A stretch of 64,000 bases of DNA. Source: Salinibacterium sp. UTAS2018 (GTDB lineage Bacteria; Actinomycetota; Actinomycetes; Actinomycetales; Microbacteriaceae). The notes beneath the pieces are model-generated. The model was given only the letters and a program-made list of their open reading frames with translations. It did no database searches and had not been told where the DNA came from. Where the stretch lies: contig NZ_CP035375.1 of NCBI RefSeq assembly GCF_004118935.1, positions 2,914,001 through 2,978,000 on the forward strand, in the 5' to 3' direction. Every line of letters begins with the position of its first letter. Within the stretch, counting starts at the first letter, position 1. Of this stretch, positions 15,624 through 24,689 are shown piece after piece. A program made the translations under genes and the position numbers.

Positions 15624-17231
15624 ATGACCGAGGTCCCCGAAGAACCCACCGCCCACAACCCCGCCGGCAGCACACCCGACAACAGCACTGCACCCGGCAC
15701 CCCCGAAGCATCCGCTGCCACACCTCCCGCAGCACACACGGCAGAAAACGCCGCCGGCGCCACCGAAGCGCCCCCACACGTTTCCCCTTCCGGCACCGCG
15801 CCAGAAAGCGCGCCGGCTGAGGCTGCACCAACCGCAGGCACTGCCATCACACCGACGACGCCCACTGTCCCGAGCGAAACACCCATCGCCGCCGCGGTCG
15901 CTCCGATTGATGCGAACGTCGCTGCGCCCACAGTTTCAACTACGGCTGCTCCCAGCGCACCGGGCGCGAGCTTCGGAGCCGCCGCAACCGCAGCACCTGC
16001 TGAACCAGCAGTCCCCGCCAAGAAGCCACGATTCACACTCGGACTCGTCGCCGGATTCGCCATCGTCGCGCTCCTCGGCGGTGCCTCCGGAGCAGGCGTT
16101 GCGCTCTGGGCCGTCGGCAACCAGGCCACCTCGGCCGTCAGCGGAACCGCGAGCCCCGCATCCATCACCGTCAACGACCCGGGAAACGCCACTCTCGTCA
16201 CTTCGGTAGTCGCCAAAGCAGCCCCCGCCATTGTCACGATCAACGTGACCGGCCAAAACTCCGGTGGTAGCGGCTCGGGCGTTATCATCAGCGAAGACGG
16301 CAACGTCATCACCAATGCCCACGTCGTCACGCTCGACGGCGAAGTTGCCGACCCCAAGGTCACGGTCACCACCGCCGATGGGCGACTGCTGTCGGCCACG
16401 GTCGTTGGTTTCGACCCGATCTCCGATATCGCCGTGATCCACATTGACTACGTCAGTGACATGCCTTACATCAACATTGCCGATTCCAGCGAGCTGAATG
16501 TCGGCGATAACACGGTCGCGATCGGAGCTCCGCTCGGTCTCTCCGGAACGGTCACCAGCGGCATCGTGAGCGCACTCAACCGCAGCATCACGATCGCGTC
16601 CTCTGCTCTGCCCGCCGACCCCGAAACAGAGAGCGACGCTCCTGAAGACAGCAACGCGCCTGATCTCTGGAACTTCGACCTCTTCGGCGAAAACGGTCAG
16701 GGCGGCGCGCAAAACTCCGCTAACCAGGCCACAGTCGCTCTTGCCGTTATCCAGACGGATGCCGCAATCAACCCGGGTAACTCCGGCGGTGCGCTGCTGA
16801 ACTCCGATGGTGAACTCATCGGAATCAACGTCGCTATTGCATCCTCCGGCGGCAACGAAGGCAGCATCGGCGTCGGGTTCGCAATCCCGTCGAACGTCGC
16901 TAGCCGCGTTGCTAACGAGATTCTCGAAACCGGAACCGCCACGCACGGCCTACTCGGAGCATCCGTCGCTGACGTCACCGACGATCCTGCCCAGAGCAGC
17001 GCTCAAGTTGTGGGAGCCAGCATCGTTGGCATCTCCGACGGCGGCGCCGCAGCGGATGCTGGTCTCAAGGTCGGCGACATCGTCACCGGCTTCGATGGCT
17101 TGCCCATCACCAACAAGACCGACCTCACCGCTCAGGTGCGGGCATACTCGGCCGGCGCAAGCGTTCCGTTGACTTATGTCCGCGATGGAAAGGGATACTC
17201 CGTCGACGTGACCCTCGGTTCACTCCAGTAA
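15624..17231 (+). CDS. HtrA/DegP-like trypsin-type serine protease with PDZ domain
   Basis: A 535-residue membrane-anchored protease. Residues 1-132 are a Pro/Ala/Thr-rich disordered cytoplasmic segment; a single membrane helix follows at about 138-160. The protease domain has the triad His233 (TNAHVV), Asp268 (SDIAVI) and Ser387 (GNSGGAL). A C-terminal PDZ domain occupies about residues 430-535. The active site is therefore outside the membrane, as in PepD/HtrA proteins that degrade misfolded envelope proteins. AAAGGAG lies 7 nt before the ATG, and a -10-like TAGAAT is at 15573-15578. An inserted acidic loop precedes the catalytic Ser. Confidence 0.93.
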   Translation: MTEVPEEPTAHNPAGSTPDNSTAPGTPEASAATPPAAHTAENAAGATEAPPHVSPSGTAPESAPAEAAPTAGTAITPTTPTVPSETPIAAAVAPIDANVAAPTVSTTAAPSAPGASFGAAATAAPAEPAVPAKKPRFTLGLVAGFAIVALLGGASGAGVALWAVGNQATSAVSGTASPASITVNDPGNATLVTSVVAKAAPAIVTINVTGQNSGGSGSGVIISEDGNVITNAHVVTLDGEVADPKVTVTTADGRLLSATVVGFDPISDIAVIHIDYVSDMPYINIADSSELNVGDNTVAIGAPLGLSGTVTSGIVSALNRSITIASSALPADPETESDAPEDSNAPDLWNFDLFGENGQGGAQNSANQATVALAVIQTDAAINPGNSGGALLNSDGELIGINVAIASSGGNEGSIGVGFAIPSNVASRVANEILETGTATHGLLGASVADVTDDPAQSSAQVVGASIVGISDGGAAADAGLKVGDIVTGFDGLPITNKTDLTAQVRAYSAGASVPLTYVRDGKGYSVDVTLGSLQ

Positions 17232-17244
17232 ACGAACCAATCAG

Positions 17245-17286
17245 GTATGCGGCGTCACTGGCCTTAGGGCCGGGGGCGCCGCATAC
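17245..17286. terminator. Hairpin terminator after the HtrA-like gene
   Basis: Perfect 10-bp arms at 17245-17254 and 17277-17286 enclose a smaller GGCC/GGCC hairpin. It starts 13 nt after the stop codon. No U-tract. Confidence 0.65.
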
Positions 17287-17357
17287 GTGTGTAACCGTCG
17301 AATTAGTACCCGACACGATAAGCTCTACCGACAACCCAGCCCGACGTATTGGAACCC

Positions 17358-18386
17358 ATGGCAAAGAAGGCTCAAGCCCTCACTGGCGTGTCGTACGTGA
17401 TGCCCGTACTCAACGAAGTTGAACACATCGAGGCAGCCGTCGACAGCCTCACAGCGCAGGATTACGAAGGACCCTTCGAGATCGTGCTCGCGCTGGGCCC
17501 CAGCGTTGACGGTACCAACGCCATTATCGACGAAATGGCGCGACTCGACCCGCGCATTCGTCATATCCCCAACGAACTTGGTTCCACTCCCGGTGGCCTC
17601 AACGCCGCTATTCGTGCTTCCACACATCCCATCGTCGTGCGAGTAGATGCCCACTCGGTGCTGCCCACCAACTACACGCGAGTCGCCGTCGAAACCCTCG
17701 AACGAAGTGGCGCAGACAACGTCGGCGGCATTATGAAAGCTGAGGGCCGAACGCCCTTCGAGCGCTCCGTCGCCCACGCCTACGGATCGCCAGAAGGGCT
17801 CGGCGGTACCCAACATCACACCGGTGGCAAAGAAGGCCCGGCTGATACCGCCTATCTTGGTGTCTTCCAGCGTGACCGCCTTGTCGAGGTAGGTCTGTTC
17901 GATGAAGACATCAAACGCGGCCAAGACTGGGAGCTTAATCGGCGACTGCGAGCGACCGGCGGCACCGTCTGGTTCACCCCCGAACTCGAAGTCGTCTACC
18001 GGCCGCGCTCCAGTCTCCGCACGCTGGTTCGCCAGTTCGTAGCCACCGGAATCTGGCGTGGAGAACTCGCACGCCGTTTCGGCACAGCCAACTCGTTGCG
18101 CTATTTCGTGCCGCCGCTCGCCGTGCTCGGCACGGTAGTGGGCCTCATCATTGGGCTCATTGGCAGCGTGACCGGGGTTGACTGGTTAGCGATCGCTTAT
18201 GCGGCTCCCGCCGTTTACGTGCTCTTCGTGGTGGCGGCGTCTGCCGTTGCTGGTGCCAAAGAGGGGCTACGATCAGGTCTTTGGTATCTGATCGTGCTGC
18301 CGTGCATCCACTTTGGATGGGGTAGCGGTTTCATCCTCGGATTCTTGAAGCTCACTAAGAACATCACTGCGCAAACGGGAAGGTAA
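17358..18386 (+). CDS. Family 2 glycosyltransferase with C-terminal membrane helices
   Basis: A 342-residue GT-A fold enzyme. SYVMPVLNEVEHIE begins the nucleotide-sugar binding domain; the metal-binding acidic motif is VRVDAHS (about residue 95), and EDIKRGQDWELNRRL (about residue 195) is the catalytic-base region. Two to three hydrophobic helices fill residues 255-335, placing it at the membrane. The ATG at 17358 is used; a TTG three codons earlier is an alternative. It forms a cluster with the CDP-alcohol phosphatidyltransferase (4 nt downstream) and a second GT2, suggesting assembly of a lipid- or phospho-linked glycan of the cell envelope. Confidence 0.88.
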   Translation: MAKKAQALTGVSYVMPVLNEVEHIEAAVDSLTAQDYEGPFEIVLALGPSVDGTNAIIDEMARLDPRIRHIPNELGSTPGGLNAAIRASTHPIVVRVDAHSVLPTNYTRVAVETLERSGADNVGGIMKAEGRTPFERSVAHAYGSPEGLGGTQHHTGGKEGPADTAYLGVFQRDRLVEVGLFDEDIKRGQDWELNRRLRATGGTVWFTPELEVVYRPRSSLRTLVRQFVATGIWRGELARRFGTANSLRYFVPPLAVLGTVVGLIIGLIGSVTGVDWLAIAYAAPAVYVLFVVAASAVAGAKEGLRSGLWYLIVLPCIHFGWGSGFILGFLKLTKNITAQTGR

Positions 18387-18390
18387 TGCC

Positions 18391-19209
18391 GTGTCCCCCC
18401 ACACACCCTCGCAGCCGACTGCGCGCCCCACCTCCATCGCCCAGCTTCGCGAAGTAACGCAGCCGCCAGAGGTGCGACTTCGCGCCAACGCCGAGCACTG
18501 GACCGCGTCGCTCTATCTTCGCGATCTCTCGCCTTATCTAACCTGGATGCTCCTTAAGACATCGATCAGTGCCAACGGTGTTACCGGGCTCATGATTCTC
18601 ACGGGATGGCTCACTGCCGCAGCACTGCTGATCCCCGGGTTCACCGGAGCGGCTCTGGCGCTGTTTCTTGGCCAAATGCAGATGCTCGTGGACTGCAGCG
18701 ATGGAGAAGTAGCTCGCTGGCGCAACACCCGTTCGCCCGCCGGTGTCTTTCTCGACAAGGTCGGGCACTACAGTACCGAAGCTCTTATCCCGATCGCTCT
18801 CGGCATCCGCGCCGCTGGTTGGCCTCTCGATTTCCCCGCAGATTTCGCGTGGACAACAGCCGGCTTTGCGCTCGCCCTCATCATCGTCCTGAACAAAGCG
18901 CTCAACGATATGGTGCACGTCGCGCGCGCCAATGCCGGGCTCGACAAGCTCAGCGATCGCAAGGGCGAGGCCGAACCAAGTCACAGCCTCGTCGCTACGC
19001 TGCGCCGGGCCGCACGATTCGTTCCGTTCCACCGGCTCTATCACTCGGTTGAACTCACCATGATCGCCTTCGCCACCGCCATCATCGCGCTCTTCGTCCC
19101 TGCGATGGCGGCAGAACGCACGGTGCTGCTCATTCTGCTTCCGCTGGCACTCCTCGCACTCGGCGGACACTTCGTGGCCATCATGGCCTCCAAACGCGTC
19201 CGCTCATGA
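18391..19209 (+). CDS. CDP-alcohol phosphatidyltransferase family membrane protein
   Basis: A 272-residue polytopic protein. The family motif begins at Asp101 and reads D-x2-D-G-x2-A-R-x8-G-x3-D-x3-H (Asp104, Ala108, Arg109, Gly118, Asp122, His126). The eighth invariant position, normally an Asp acting as the base, is His here. The enzyme should move a phospho-alcohol group from a CDP-alcohol to an acceptor hydroxyl in the membrane. About 60 N-terminal residues are soluble; membrane helices follow at about 60-95, 130-165 and 210-265. The start is GTG at 18391. It sits between two GT2 genes and overlaps the second by ATGA. Confidence 0.85.
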   Translation: MSPHTPSQPTARPTSIAQLREVTQPPEVRLRANAEHWTASLYLRDLSPYLTWMLLKTSISANGVTGLMILTGWLTAAALLIPGFTGAALALFLGQMQMLVDCSDGEVARWRNTRSPAGVFLDKVGHYSTEALIPIALGIRAAGWPLDFPADFAWTTAGFALALIIVLNKALNDMVHVARANAGLDKLSDRKGEAEPSHSLVATLRRAARFVPFHRLYHSVELTMIAFATAIIALFVPAMAAERTVLLILLPLALLALGGHFVAIMASKRVRS

Positions 19210-20072
19210 CCCACCGCGTCGGCATTGTTTCGCTCACTCAGGGCAAGCGCCCCGTCGATCTAGCCCGAGGGCTCGCCTCGCTCGATGCCCAAGAGGGTGT
19301 CGAGCTCGACGTGATCGTCGTCGGCAATGGCTGGCAGCCCAGCGGACTTCCGGATGACGTGCGAGGCCTCCACCTCGAAGTCAACCTGGGCATCCCCGCC
19401 GGCCGTAATCGCGGCGTCGAGCACGTTCAGGGTGACTGGATTTTCTTCCTCGACGACGACGCCAGCATCCCGTCGCCGACCTTTCTCAGCGACGCGATCG
19501 CGATAATGCAGGCTGATCCCAGTATCGGACTCGTGCAGCCGCGGGTCGAAGACGCCGAGGGCAAAGAGAACCCGCGACGGTGGATTCCGCGCATTCGCAA
19601 AGGCGACCCCGCACACTCCAGCGACGTTTTTTCAGCGTGGGAGGGTGCCGTGCTCATGCCCCGTGCGCTCTTCGACCAAATCGGTGGCTGGGGCGACCCG
19701 TACTTCTATGCCCACGAAGGCATAGAGCTCGCGTGGCGCGTCTGGGGAGCCGGCAAGCGGGCATGGTACGCCGGAAACCTTGTGGCGAATCATCCGGCCA
19801 TCGACCCGGCCCGTCACAGTTACTACTACCGCCTCAACGCTCGCAATCGCGTGTGGCTCGCTAAGCGCAACCTGCCCGTGTTGCTCGTTCCCGTCTATGT
19901 GGCCAGCTGGACTGCAGTTCAGTTGCTGCGCGCCGCAAGGAATCCCGTGGGCATGCGTGCCTGGTGGGGTGGCTGGATTGCTGGTTGGCGTGAAAACCCC
20001 GGTGGGCGCCGCAGTATGGGGTGGGCAACAGTGGGGCGGATGGCGCGTGCCGGTCGCCCTCCCGTGATCTAG
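19206..20072 (+). CDS. Family 2 glycosyltransferase
   Basis: A 288-residue GT2. GIVSLTQGKRPVDLARGL starts the Rossmann-like domain; the DxD-type motif is FFLDDDASIPS (about residue 82), and EGAVLMPRALFDQIGGW with FYAHEGIELAWRVW (about residues 145-180) supplies the acceptor and catalytic region. The HEGIELAWR motif resembles rhamnosyl- and galactofuranosyl-type GT2 enzymes. A short hydrophobic patch near residue 225 may contact the membrane. The ATGA overlap with the preceding gene couples translation. Confidence 0.87.
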   Translation: MTHRVGIVSLTQGKRPVDLARGLASLDAQEGVELDVIVVGNGWQPSGLPDDVRGLHLEVNLGIPAGRNRGVEHVQGDWIFFLDDDASIPSPTFLSDAIAIMQADPSIGLVQPRVEDAEGKENPRRWIPRIRKGDPAHSSDVFSAWEGAVLMPRALFDQIGGWGDPYFYAHEGIELAWRVWGAGKRAWYAGNLVANHPAIDPARHSYYYRLNARNRVWLAKRNLPVLLVPVYVASWTAVQLLRAARNPVGMRAWWGGWIAGWRENPGGRRSMGWATVGRMARAGRPPVI

Positions 20073-20097
20073 CCGCCGCCACTCGCCAACGCACAAA

Positions 20098-20127
20098 CGC
20101 GGCACTTCACCGAAGTGAAGCACCGCG
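20098..20127 (-). terminator. Hairpin terminator of the DEAD-box helicase gene
   Basis: Arms 20098-20110 and 20115-20127 with a 4-nt loop. On the minus strand the two non-Watson-Crick positions become G-U wobbles, giving a full 13-bp stem, so it probably serves the helicase gene ending at 20145. Confidence 0.7.
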
Positions 20128-20144
20128 CTTTGTTAGTTCAGGCT

Positions 20145-22055
20145 CTAGTAGCGAGGCTTGCGCTTGGGACGATCGTCGTAGCTGCCGCCGCTTTCGCGAC
20201 CGCCGCCGCTGCTGTCACTGTCTCGGTTGTTGTAACCGCGCGATGCTTCACGTTCGCGGTTGGCGCGGGCGCCACCTTCGAATGAGCGGTCACGGCTCGG
20301 GTACTTGTCGCCAGCGGAACGTGCTCCGCCGCCGTTGGCCTTGCGGTCCGGTGCGATCTCAATCAGCTTGCCGCTGATGCGAGTGTCACGCAGACGCTCG
20401 AGCACATCTTTCGACATGTCGGCAGGCAACTCGACGAGCGAGAAGTCCGGGCGAATCTGAATGTGGCCGAAGTCGTCACGGCTGAGTCCACCTTCGTTGG
20501 CTAGTGCGCCAACAATCTGGCGGGGCTCAACGCGCTGGCGCTTGCCAACCTCGATACGGTACGCGGCCATGGGCTTCGTGGAACGCGGGCGGCGCTCGGG
20601 GCGATCGCCACGCTCTCCGCCACGGTCGCCACTACGCTCGGGGCGATCGGTGCGTGCCTTGCGCTCATCACGCTCTGCGAAACGCTGGGCGCGTTCTTCT
20701 TCAGCCGAAAGCAACAGGGGAGTATCACCCTGAGCCACGACGGCAAGCGCCGCAGCAACATCCGCTTCAGGAATATCGTGGTGTTCAACGTAGTGAGCGA
20801 TGATCTCGCGGAACGCGGTGATGCGTGGCTGCTGGTTGAGCGCTTCGGTGATGGCGTCGTCGAAGCGCGTGAGACGCGTGGAGTTGACGTCTTCAACCGA
20901 AGGAAGCTGCATTTGCGTGAGCGGCTGGCGCGTGGCCTTCTCGATGGCGGTCAGCAGGCGACGCTCGCGAGGAGTGACAAAGCTGATAGCCGAACCGCTG
21001 CGACCGGCGCGACCCGTGCGACCGATGCGGTGCACGTACGACTCGGTGTCAACGGGGATGTCGAAGTTCACGACGTGGCTGATGCGGTCGACGTCGAGTC
21101 CACGAGCGGCAACGTCAGTTGCTACCAGGATGTCGAGCTTGCCCGACTTGAGCTGGTTGACGGTGCGCTCACGCTGAGCCTGAGCAACGTCACCGCTGAT
21201 CGCGGCCGCGGAGTAACCACGGGCGCGCAACTTCTCTGCGAGGTTCTCGGTTTCGCTCTTCGTGCGAACGAAAATGATCATGCCTTCGAAGTTTTCGACC
21301 TCGAGGATGCGGGTGAGAGCATCCACCTTTTGCGGGTAGGACACGATCAGGTAGCGCTGCGAGGTGTTGGCCGACGTAGTGGTCTTGGCCTTGACAGTGA
21401 TCTCTTCAGCGTTGTTGAGGTACTTCTTGGAGATGCGGCGGATCTGGGCCGGCATCGTCGCGGAGAAGAGTGCAACCTGCTTGTCATCCGGGGTGTCGGC
21501 GAGGATCGTCTCAACGTCTTCGGCGAAACCCATCTTGAGCATCTCGTCGGCCTCATCGAGAACGAGGTACTTGAGCTCAGAGAGGTCGAGGGTGCCCTTG
21601 GCGAGGTGGTCCATGATGCGGCCGGGAGTACCGACAACAACGTGAACGCCGCGGCGCAGCGCCGACAGCTGAACGCCATAGGCCTGTCCGCCATAGACGG
21701 GGAGCACGTGCACGCCACGCATGTGGGTGGCGTACTTCTCGAATGCCTCACACACCTGCAACGCGAGTTCGCGGGTGGGGGAGAGCACGAGCGCTTGAGG
21801 CTTGCTCTGGGATACATCGAGGCGCGAGAGAATCGGCAGCGCGAAAGCTGCGGTCTTTCCCGTGCCGGTCTGGGCCAGGCCGACTACGTCGCGCCCTTCC
21901 AGAAGAGTAGGGATAGTGGCTGCTTGGATAGCCGACGGCGTCTCGTAGCCAATGTCGCGGACCGCTTTCAATACCGCATCGCTGAGAGCGAGGTCGGAGA
22001 AAGTGATCGCGGTCTCGGTGGTTTCAGACGGTGCGGTTGAATCAGAATCGGTCAT
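20145..22055 (-). CDS. deaD: DEAD-box ATP-dependent RNA helicase (DeaD/CsdA type)
   Basis: A 636-residue helicase. The Q motif near residue 40, AQTGTGKT (motif I), DEAD (motif II), SAT (motif III) and the HRIGRTGR motif VI are intact. A DbpA-type RNA-binding domain follows at about residues 480-555. The last 80 residues are Arg/Gly/Ser-rich, as in proteins that bind structured RNA. Such helicases help ribosome assembly and mRNA turnover, often in the cold. A -10-like TACTGT ends 7 nt before the ATG, with no Shine-Dalgarno, so translation may be leaderless. It interrupts the surrounding envelope genes on the opposite strand. Confidence 0.95.
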   Translation of the reverse strand: MTDSDSTAPSETTETAITFSDLALSDAVLKAVRDIGYETPSAIQAATIPTLLEGRDVVGLAQTGTGKTAAFALPILSRLDVSQSKPQALVLSPTRELALQVCEAFEKYATHMRGVHVLPVYGGQAYGVQLSALRRGVHVVVGTPGRIMDHLAKGTLDLSELKYLVLDEADEMLKMGFAEDVETILADTPDDKQVALFSATMPAQIRRISKKYLNNAEEITVKAKTTTSANTSQRYLIVSYPQKVDALTRILEVENFEGMIIFVRTKSETENLAEKLRARGYSAAAISGDVAQAQRERTVNQLKSGKLDILVATDVAARGLDVDRISHVVNFDIPVDTESYVHRIGRTGRAGRSGSAISFVTPRERRLLTAIEKATRQPLTQMQLPSVEDVNSTRLTRFDDAITEALNQQPRITAFREIIAHYVEHHDIPEADVAAALAVVAQGDTPLLLSAEEERAQRFAERDERKARTDRPERSGDRGGERGDRPERRPRSTKPMAAYRIEVGKRQRVEPRQIVGALANEGGLSRDDFGHIQIRPDFSLVELPADMSKDVLERLRDTRISGKLIEIAPDRKANGGGARSAGDKYPSRDRSFEGGARANREREASRGYNNRDSDSSGGGRESGGSYDDRPKRKPRY

Positions 22056-22062
22056 TGTGTCA

Positions 22063-22068
22063 ACAGTA
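22063..22068 (-). promoter_or_regulatory. -10 element of a leaderless promoter (deaD)
   Basis: TACTGT on the minus strand, 7 nt before the ATG at 22055. Confidence 0.45.
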
Positions 22069-22246
22069 CCTGCTTAACCCCTAGTAACATGCGGTTTTAA
22101 GGGCGCTTACCCAGTATTCTGCCCGGAATCGTGCCCGAGTACTATCGAAACTGCGGCTAAGCCTCGCGCCGACGGATCAGCATCGGCTCTGTAACGGTCT
22201 GGCGAGTGTGCCGTCGCGGCAAAATTCCGATGATTTGATTGTGACC

Positions 22247-23539
22247 ATGGCTTTACTGAAGGACTTCAAGACCGCACGCAAGGTGGTGCGCACGATGCTG
22301 CGCTCGCGCCGCAATCGGCGAAGCGTTGCCGGGCTGCTGGATGAGCATCCACTGCCCGTTCCTGGCTCAGTGAGTATTGCCGTTTACTTCGCCGATACGA
22401 AGGTGAATCTGTACCAGATGCGGCAGTGGTACGCGCCCCTCGAAGAGCTTTCGAAGCGTTTTCCCGTGGCCATCATTGCGCGTTCACCGAGCGCAGTACT
22501 CGCGCTGTGGAATGAAGCTCCTGTGCCCACGGTCTATTTGCGTCGTGTGTCAGAGCTGGAGCAGTTCGTAGCCGAGCAGCCGTTGAAGATCATTTTCTAC
22601 GTCAACCAGAACGCCAAGAACTTTCAAATGTTCCGCTACGGCCGCATGTGGCACGTTTTCATCAACCACGGTGAGAGCGACAAAATGTACATGACGACCA
22701 ACCAGTTCAAGGCTTATGACTTCAGCTTCGTTGCCGGGGATGCCGCGCTCGATCGCCTGAGCTACAAACTCTGGGACTTCGACATCAAGAAAAAGGCGAT
22801 TCCTATCGGGCGCCCGCAGGCCGATCATTTTGCCGGCGATCTTCCGTACACTCCCGACGACCGAACAGTCATTCTGTACGCTCCCACCTGGGAGGGCGAC
22901 CGTGATGCTGCCGCCTACGGCTCGATCGAAAGCCACGGTGTCGCCCTCGCCAAGGCAGTAATCGCCAGCGATAAGCATCGTCTGATCTATCGCCCGCACC
23001 CACGTAGCGGAGTGGTGAACGATGCCTACAAGCGTGCCAATGTCGACATCATCGCGGCCATTGCCGAAGCGAATGAGTCAGACCCGTCGGTGCAGCACGT
23101 GTACGACGATGGCAAAGAAATGGGCTGGCAGCTTGTCGCAGCGGATGTCGCGATCACCGATGTCTCGGCGATGGTCTATGACCGTCTCGCCACGGGCAAA
23201 CCTCTCATCGTTACTCGCCCTCTCTCGGAGCATGCCGAAATCGATGAGGGCGGCTACCTCGGCTCCTGCGAGTGGCTGCGCGCCGACCAGGCGGGCGACA
23301 TTCTGGCCATTGCTGAGCGAGTGCAGTTCGACACTGAGGCGAAAGAGCGCTTGGGGTATTGGGCCGAGCGCCATTTCGGCGACACCACTCCCGGTGCAGC
23401 AACCGCCCGTTTTCATGACGCAGTCGAGTCGTTGGTGGCGTTGTGGCACCGTCACGCGCAGATCCACATCGGTGATCGTCTGGTCACCGAAGCTGACCCC
23501 TTCGAAGACGACGAGGATGAATCGCCCGACGCTGAATAG
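22247..23539 (+). CDS. CDP-glycerol glycerophosphotransferase family protein
   Basis: A 430-residue protein of the TagB/TagF family. The N-terminal Arg/Lys-rich amphipathic stretch (residues 1-35) can bind the membrane. The conserved histidines lie in FINHGESDKMYM (about residue 145) and YRPHPRSG (about residue 250), with DRTVILYAPTWEGD between them. It transfers glycerol- (or ribitol-) phosphate from the CDP form onto a teichoic-acid-type chain. The ATG at 22247 is used; GTG codons at 22208 and 22241 are in frame, and none has a good ribosome site. With the CDP-alcohol transferase, GT2 genes and TagGH-like exporter it supports a polyol-phosphate wall polymer. Confidence 0.87.
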   Translation: MALLKDFKTARKVVRTMLRSRRNRRSVAGLLDEHPLPVPGSVSIAVYFADTKVNLYQMRQWYAPLEELSKRFPVAIIARSPSAVLALWNEAPVPTVYLRRVSELEQFVAEQPLKIIFYVNQNAKNFQMFRYGRMWHVFINHGESDKMYMTTNQFKAYDFSFVAGDAALDRLSYKLWDFDIKKKAIPIGRPQADHFAGDLPYTPDDRTVILYAPTWEGDRDAAAYGSIESHGVALAKAVIASDKHRLIYRPHPRSGVVNDAYKRANVDIIAAIAEANESDPSVQHVYDDGKEMGWQLVAADVAITDVSAMVYDRLATGKPLIVTRPLSEHAEIDEGGYLGSCEWLRADQAGDILAIAERVQFDTEAKERLGYWAERHFGDTTPGAATARFHDAVESLVALWHRHAQIHIGDRLVTEADPFEDDEDESPDAE

Positions 23540-23551
23540 TCAGCGCGAAGG

Positions 23552-24511
23552 TTAGCGCCCAGAGTCGTGCTCGGGCGCGTGCGCGTGTCCGGGCGCGTGC
23601 TCGGGGTGAGGGGCCGACTCGAGGCCACTATCGCTGCTCGCCTCGATTGCGGGTAATTGATCGCTGTCGAGGTGGTTTTCCAGATCGGCGAGGGTCTCTA
23701 GCTCCACCCAACCACGACGTTTTCGGCGCAGAGGTAAGGCTGGCAGCGAAGGCAGTCGTGAGCGTGTGCCGCGGACCTTGGGCGTTTTAGCCGCTTTCGG
23801 GAGCGCGATTACCGGCTCGAGCCATGCAGGCAACGTTGCTGGTGCCGGACCAAACCCTTGACGAGCGGTGCGTACGATTTGGCGGCCCAAAATGTTGTTA
23901 CCGCCGCCGCCAATAACAGCACCGATACCGAACGGCATAAGGCGGCCGACAACATTCGTGCCTTGAGCGGCTGCGTAGCGTTTGAGGAAGGTTTTTTTGA
24001 GGCGGTCGGCGATAGGCCCCACTAGGGTGCTGGGCAGATTCTTAGCGAGGGTCTCGCCCCAGAACGCTGAACGAACGGCACCGGCACCGGTCGCTTGGGC
24101 CGCGAGCTGTTTCACGAGGTCGCTGCCAGCACCGCCCAGCACCATCGTCATCACGAGGGCGCGCGCACGGTCAGGGTCGTCGACAACGATTCCGTGGACT
24201 TCGGTGACCGACTGAGCAAAAAGGGCGCTGGCTTCGAGAAAGCCCGCTGTCTCGACGCCCGACAGCGCGAGCGATGCTCCAGTGCCGACGGCGGGGATCG
24301 CCGCGCTCGCTCCCACGAGCGCGCCACCGGTTGTCACGGCAGCCAGATAGCGGCGTTCGAGAACGGTGATGATCTCATCCGGAGTGGCGTGAGGTTTGCT
24401 GCGACGGATGCTGCGGATGTGTGCGAGCACAACCGGACGCTGCACCGTGAGCACGCGGTCGATGCCGCGCACCACCATCGGGTGAGAGCTGCTGATATCG
24501 CTGTTTGCCAT
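23552..24511 (-). CDS. Conserved hypothetical protein with glycine-rich hydrophobic core
   Basis: A 319-residue protein not assigned to a known function. Residues 45-75 form a hydrophobic, Gly/Ala-rich segment (TTGGALVGASAAIPAVGTGA), and a glycine-zipper-like GIGAVIGGGG lies near residue 205. The last 90 residues are basic, then His/Pro-rich with repeated PEHAPGHAHAPEH-like text. The spacing of the hydrophobic segment and a HGIVVDDPDRARAL stretch is reminiscent of EcsC-like proteins, but this is weak. The start at 24511 has only a poor ribosome site; 24544 would add 11 residues. It converges on the CDP-glycerol transferase gene with 12 nt between them. Confidence 0.65.
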   Translation of the reverse strand: MANSDISSSHPMVVRGIDRVLTVQRPVVLAHIRSIRRSKPHATPDEIITVLERRYLAAVTTGGALVGASAAIPAVGTGASLALSGVETAGFLEASALFAQSVTEVHGIVVDDPDRARALVMTMVLGGAGSDLVKQLAAQATGAGAVRSAFWGETLAKNLPSTLVGPIADRLKKTFLKRYAAAQGTNVVGRLMPFGIGAVIGGGGNNILGRQIVRTARQGFGPAPATLPAWLEPVIALPKAAKTPKVRGTRSRLPSLPALPLRRKRRGWVELETLADLENHLDSDQLPAIEASSDSGLESAPHPEHAPGHAHAPEHDSGR

Positions 24512-24613
24512 GCGTTTCAGCGTACCGGAGGCGTCTGACGGCATCCCGGGAGTGAGGCTGCCGTTGGCTAACTGTGACGTTCGTGAGCGACGGATGTCGG
24601 AGCATCGCCCACA

Positions 24614-24677
24614 CCGCTAGAGGCCAATACCGCCAGAGGCCAACACCGCCAGACGCCAATACCGAGAGACGCCACAC
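24614..24677. repeat. Four tandem copies of a 16-bp repeat
   Basis: Units at 24614, 24630, 24646 and 24662 follow the consensus CCGCCAGAGGCCAAYA; the third unit has one change and the first and last are more diverged. It lies between the exporter ATPase and the hypothetical gene, and 16 bp is not a multiple of three, so it is not coding. Confidence 0.8.
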
Positions 24678-24689
24678 CGAGTGGGAGAG

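Noticed and set aside
20778..22040. A 420-codon open frame antisense to deaD
   Set aside because: The composition mirrors high-GC third positions of the helicase; no recognisable domain. The helicase motifs on the other strand are intact.
24614..24677. CRISPR-like appearance of the 16-bp repeats
   Set aside because: The units are directly adjacent with no spacers and there are no cas genes.
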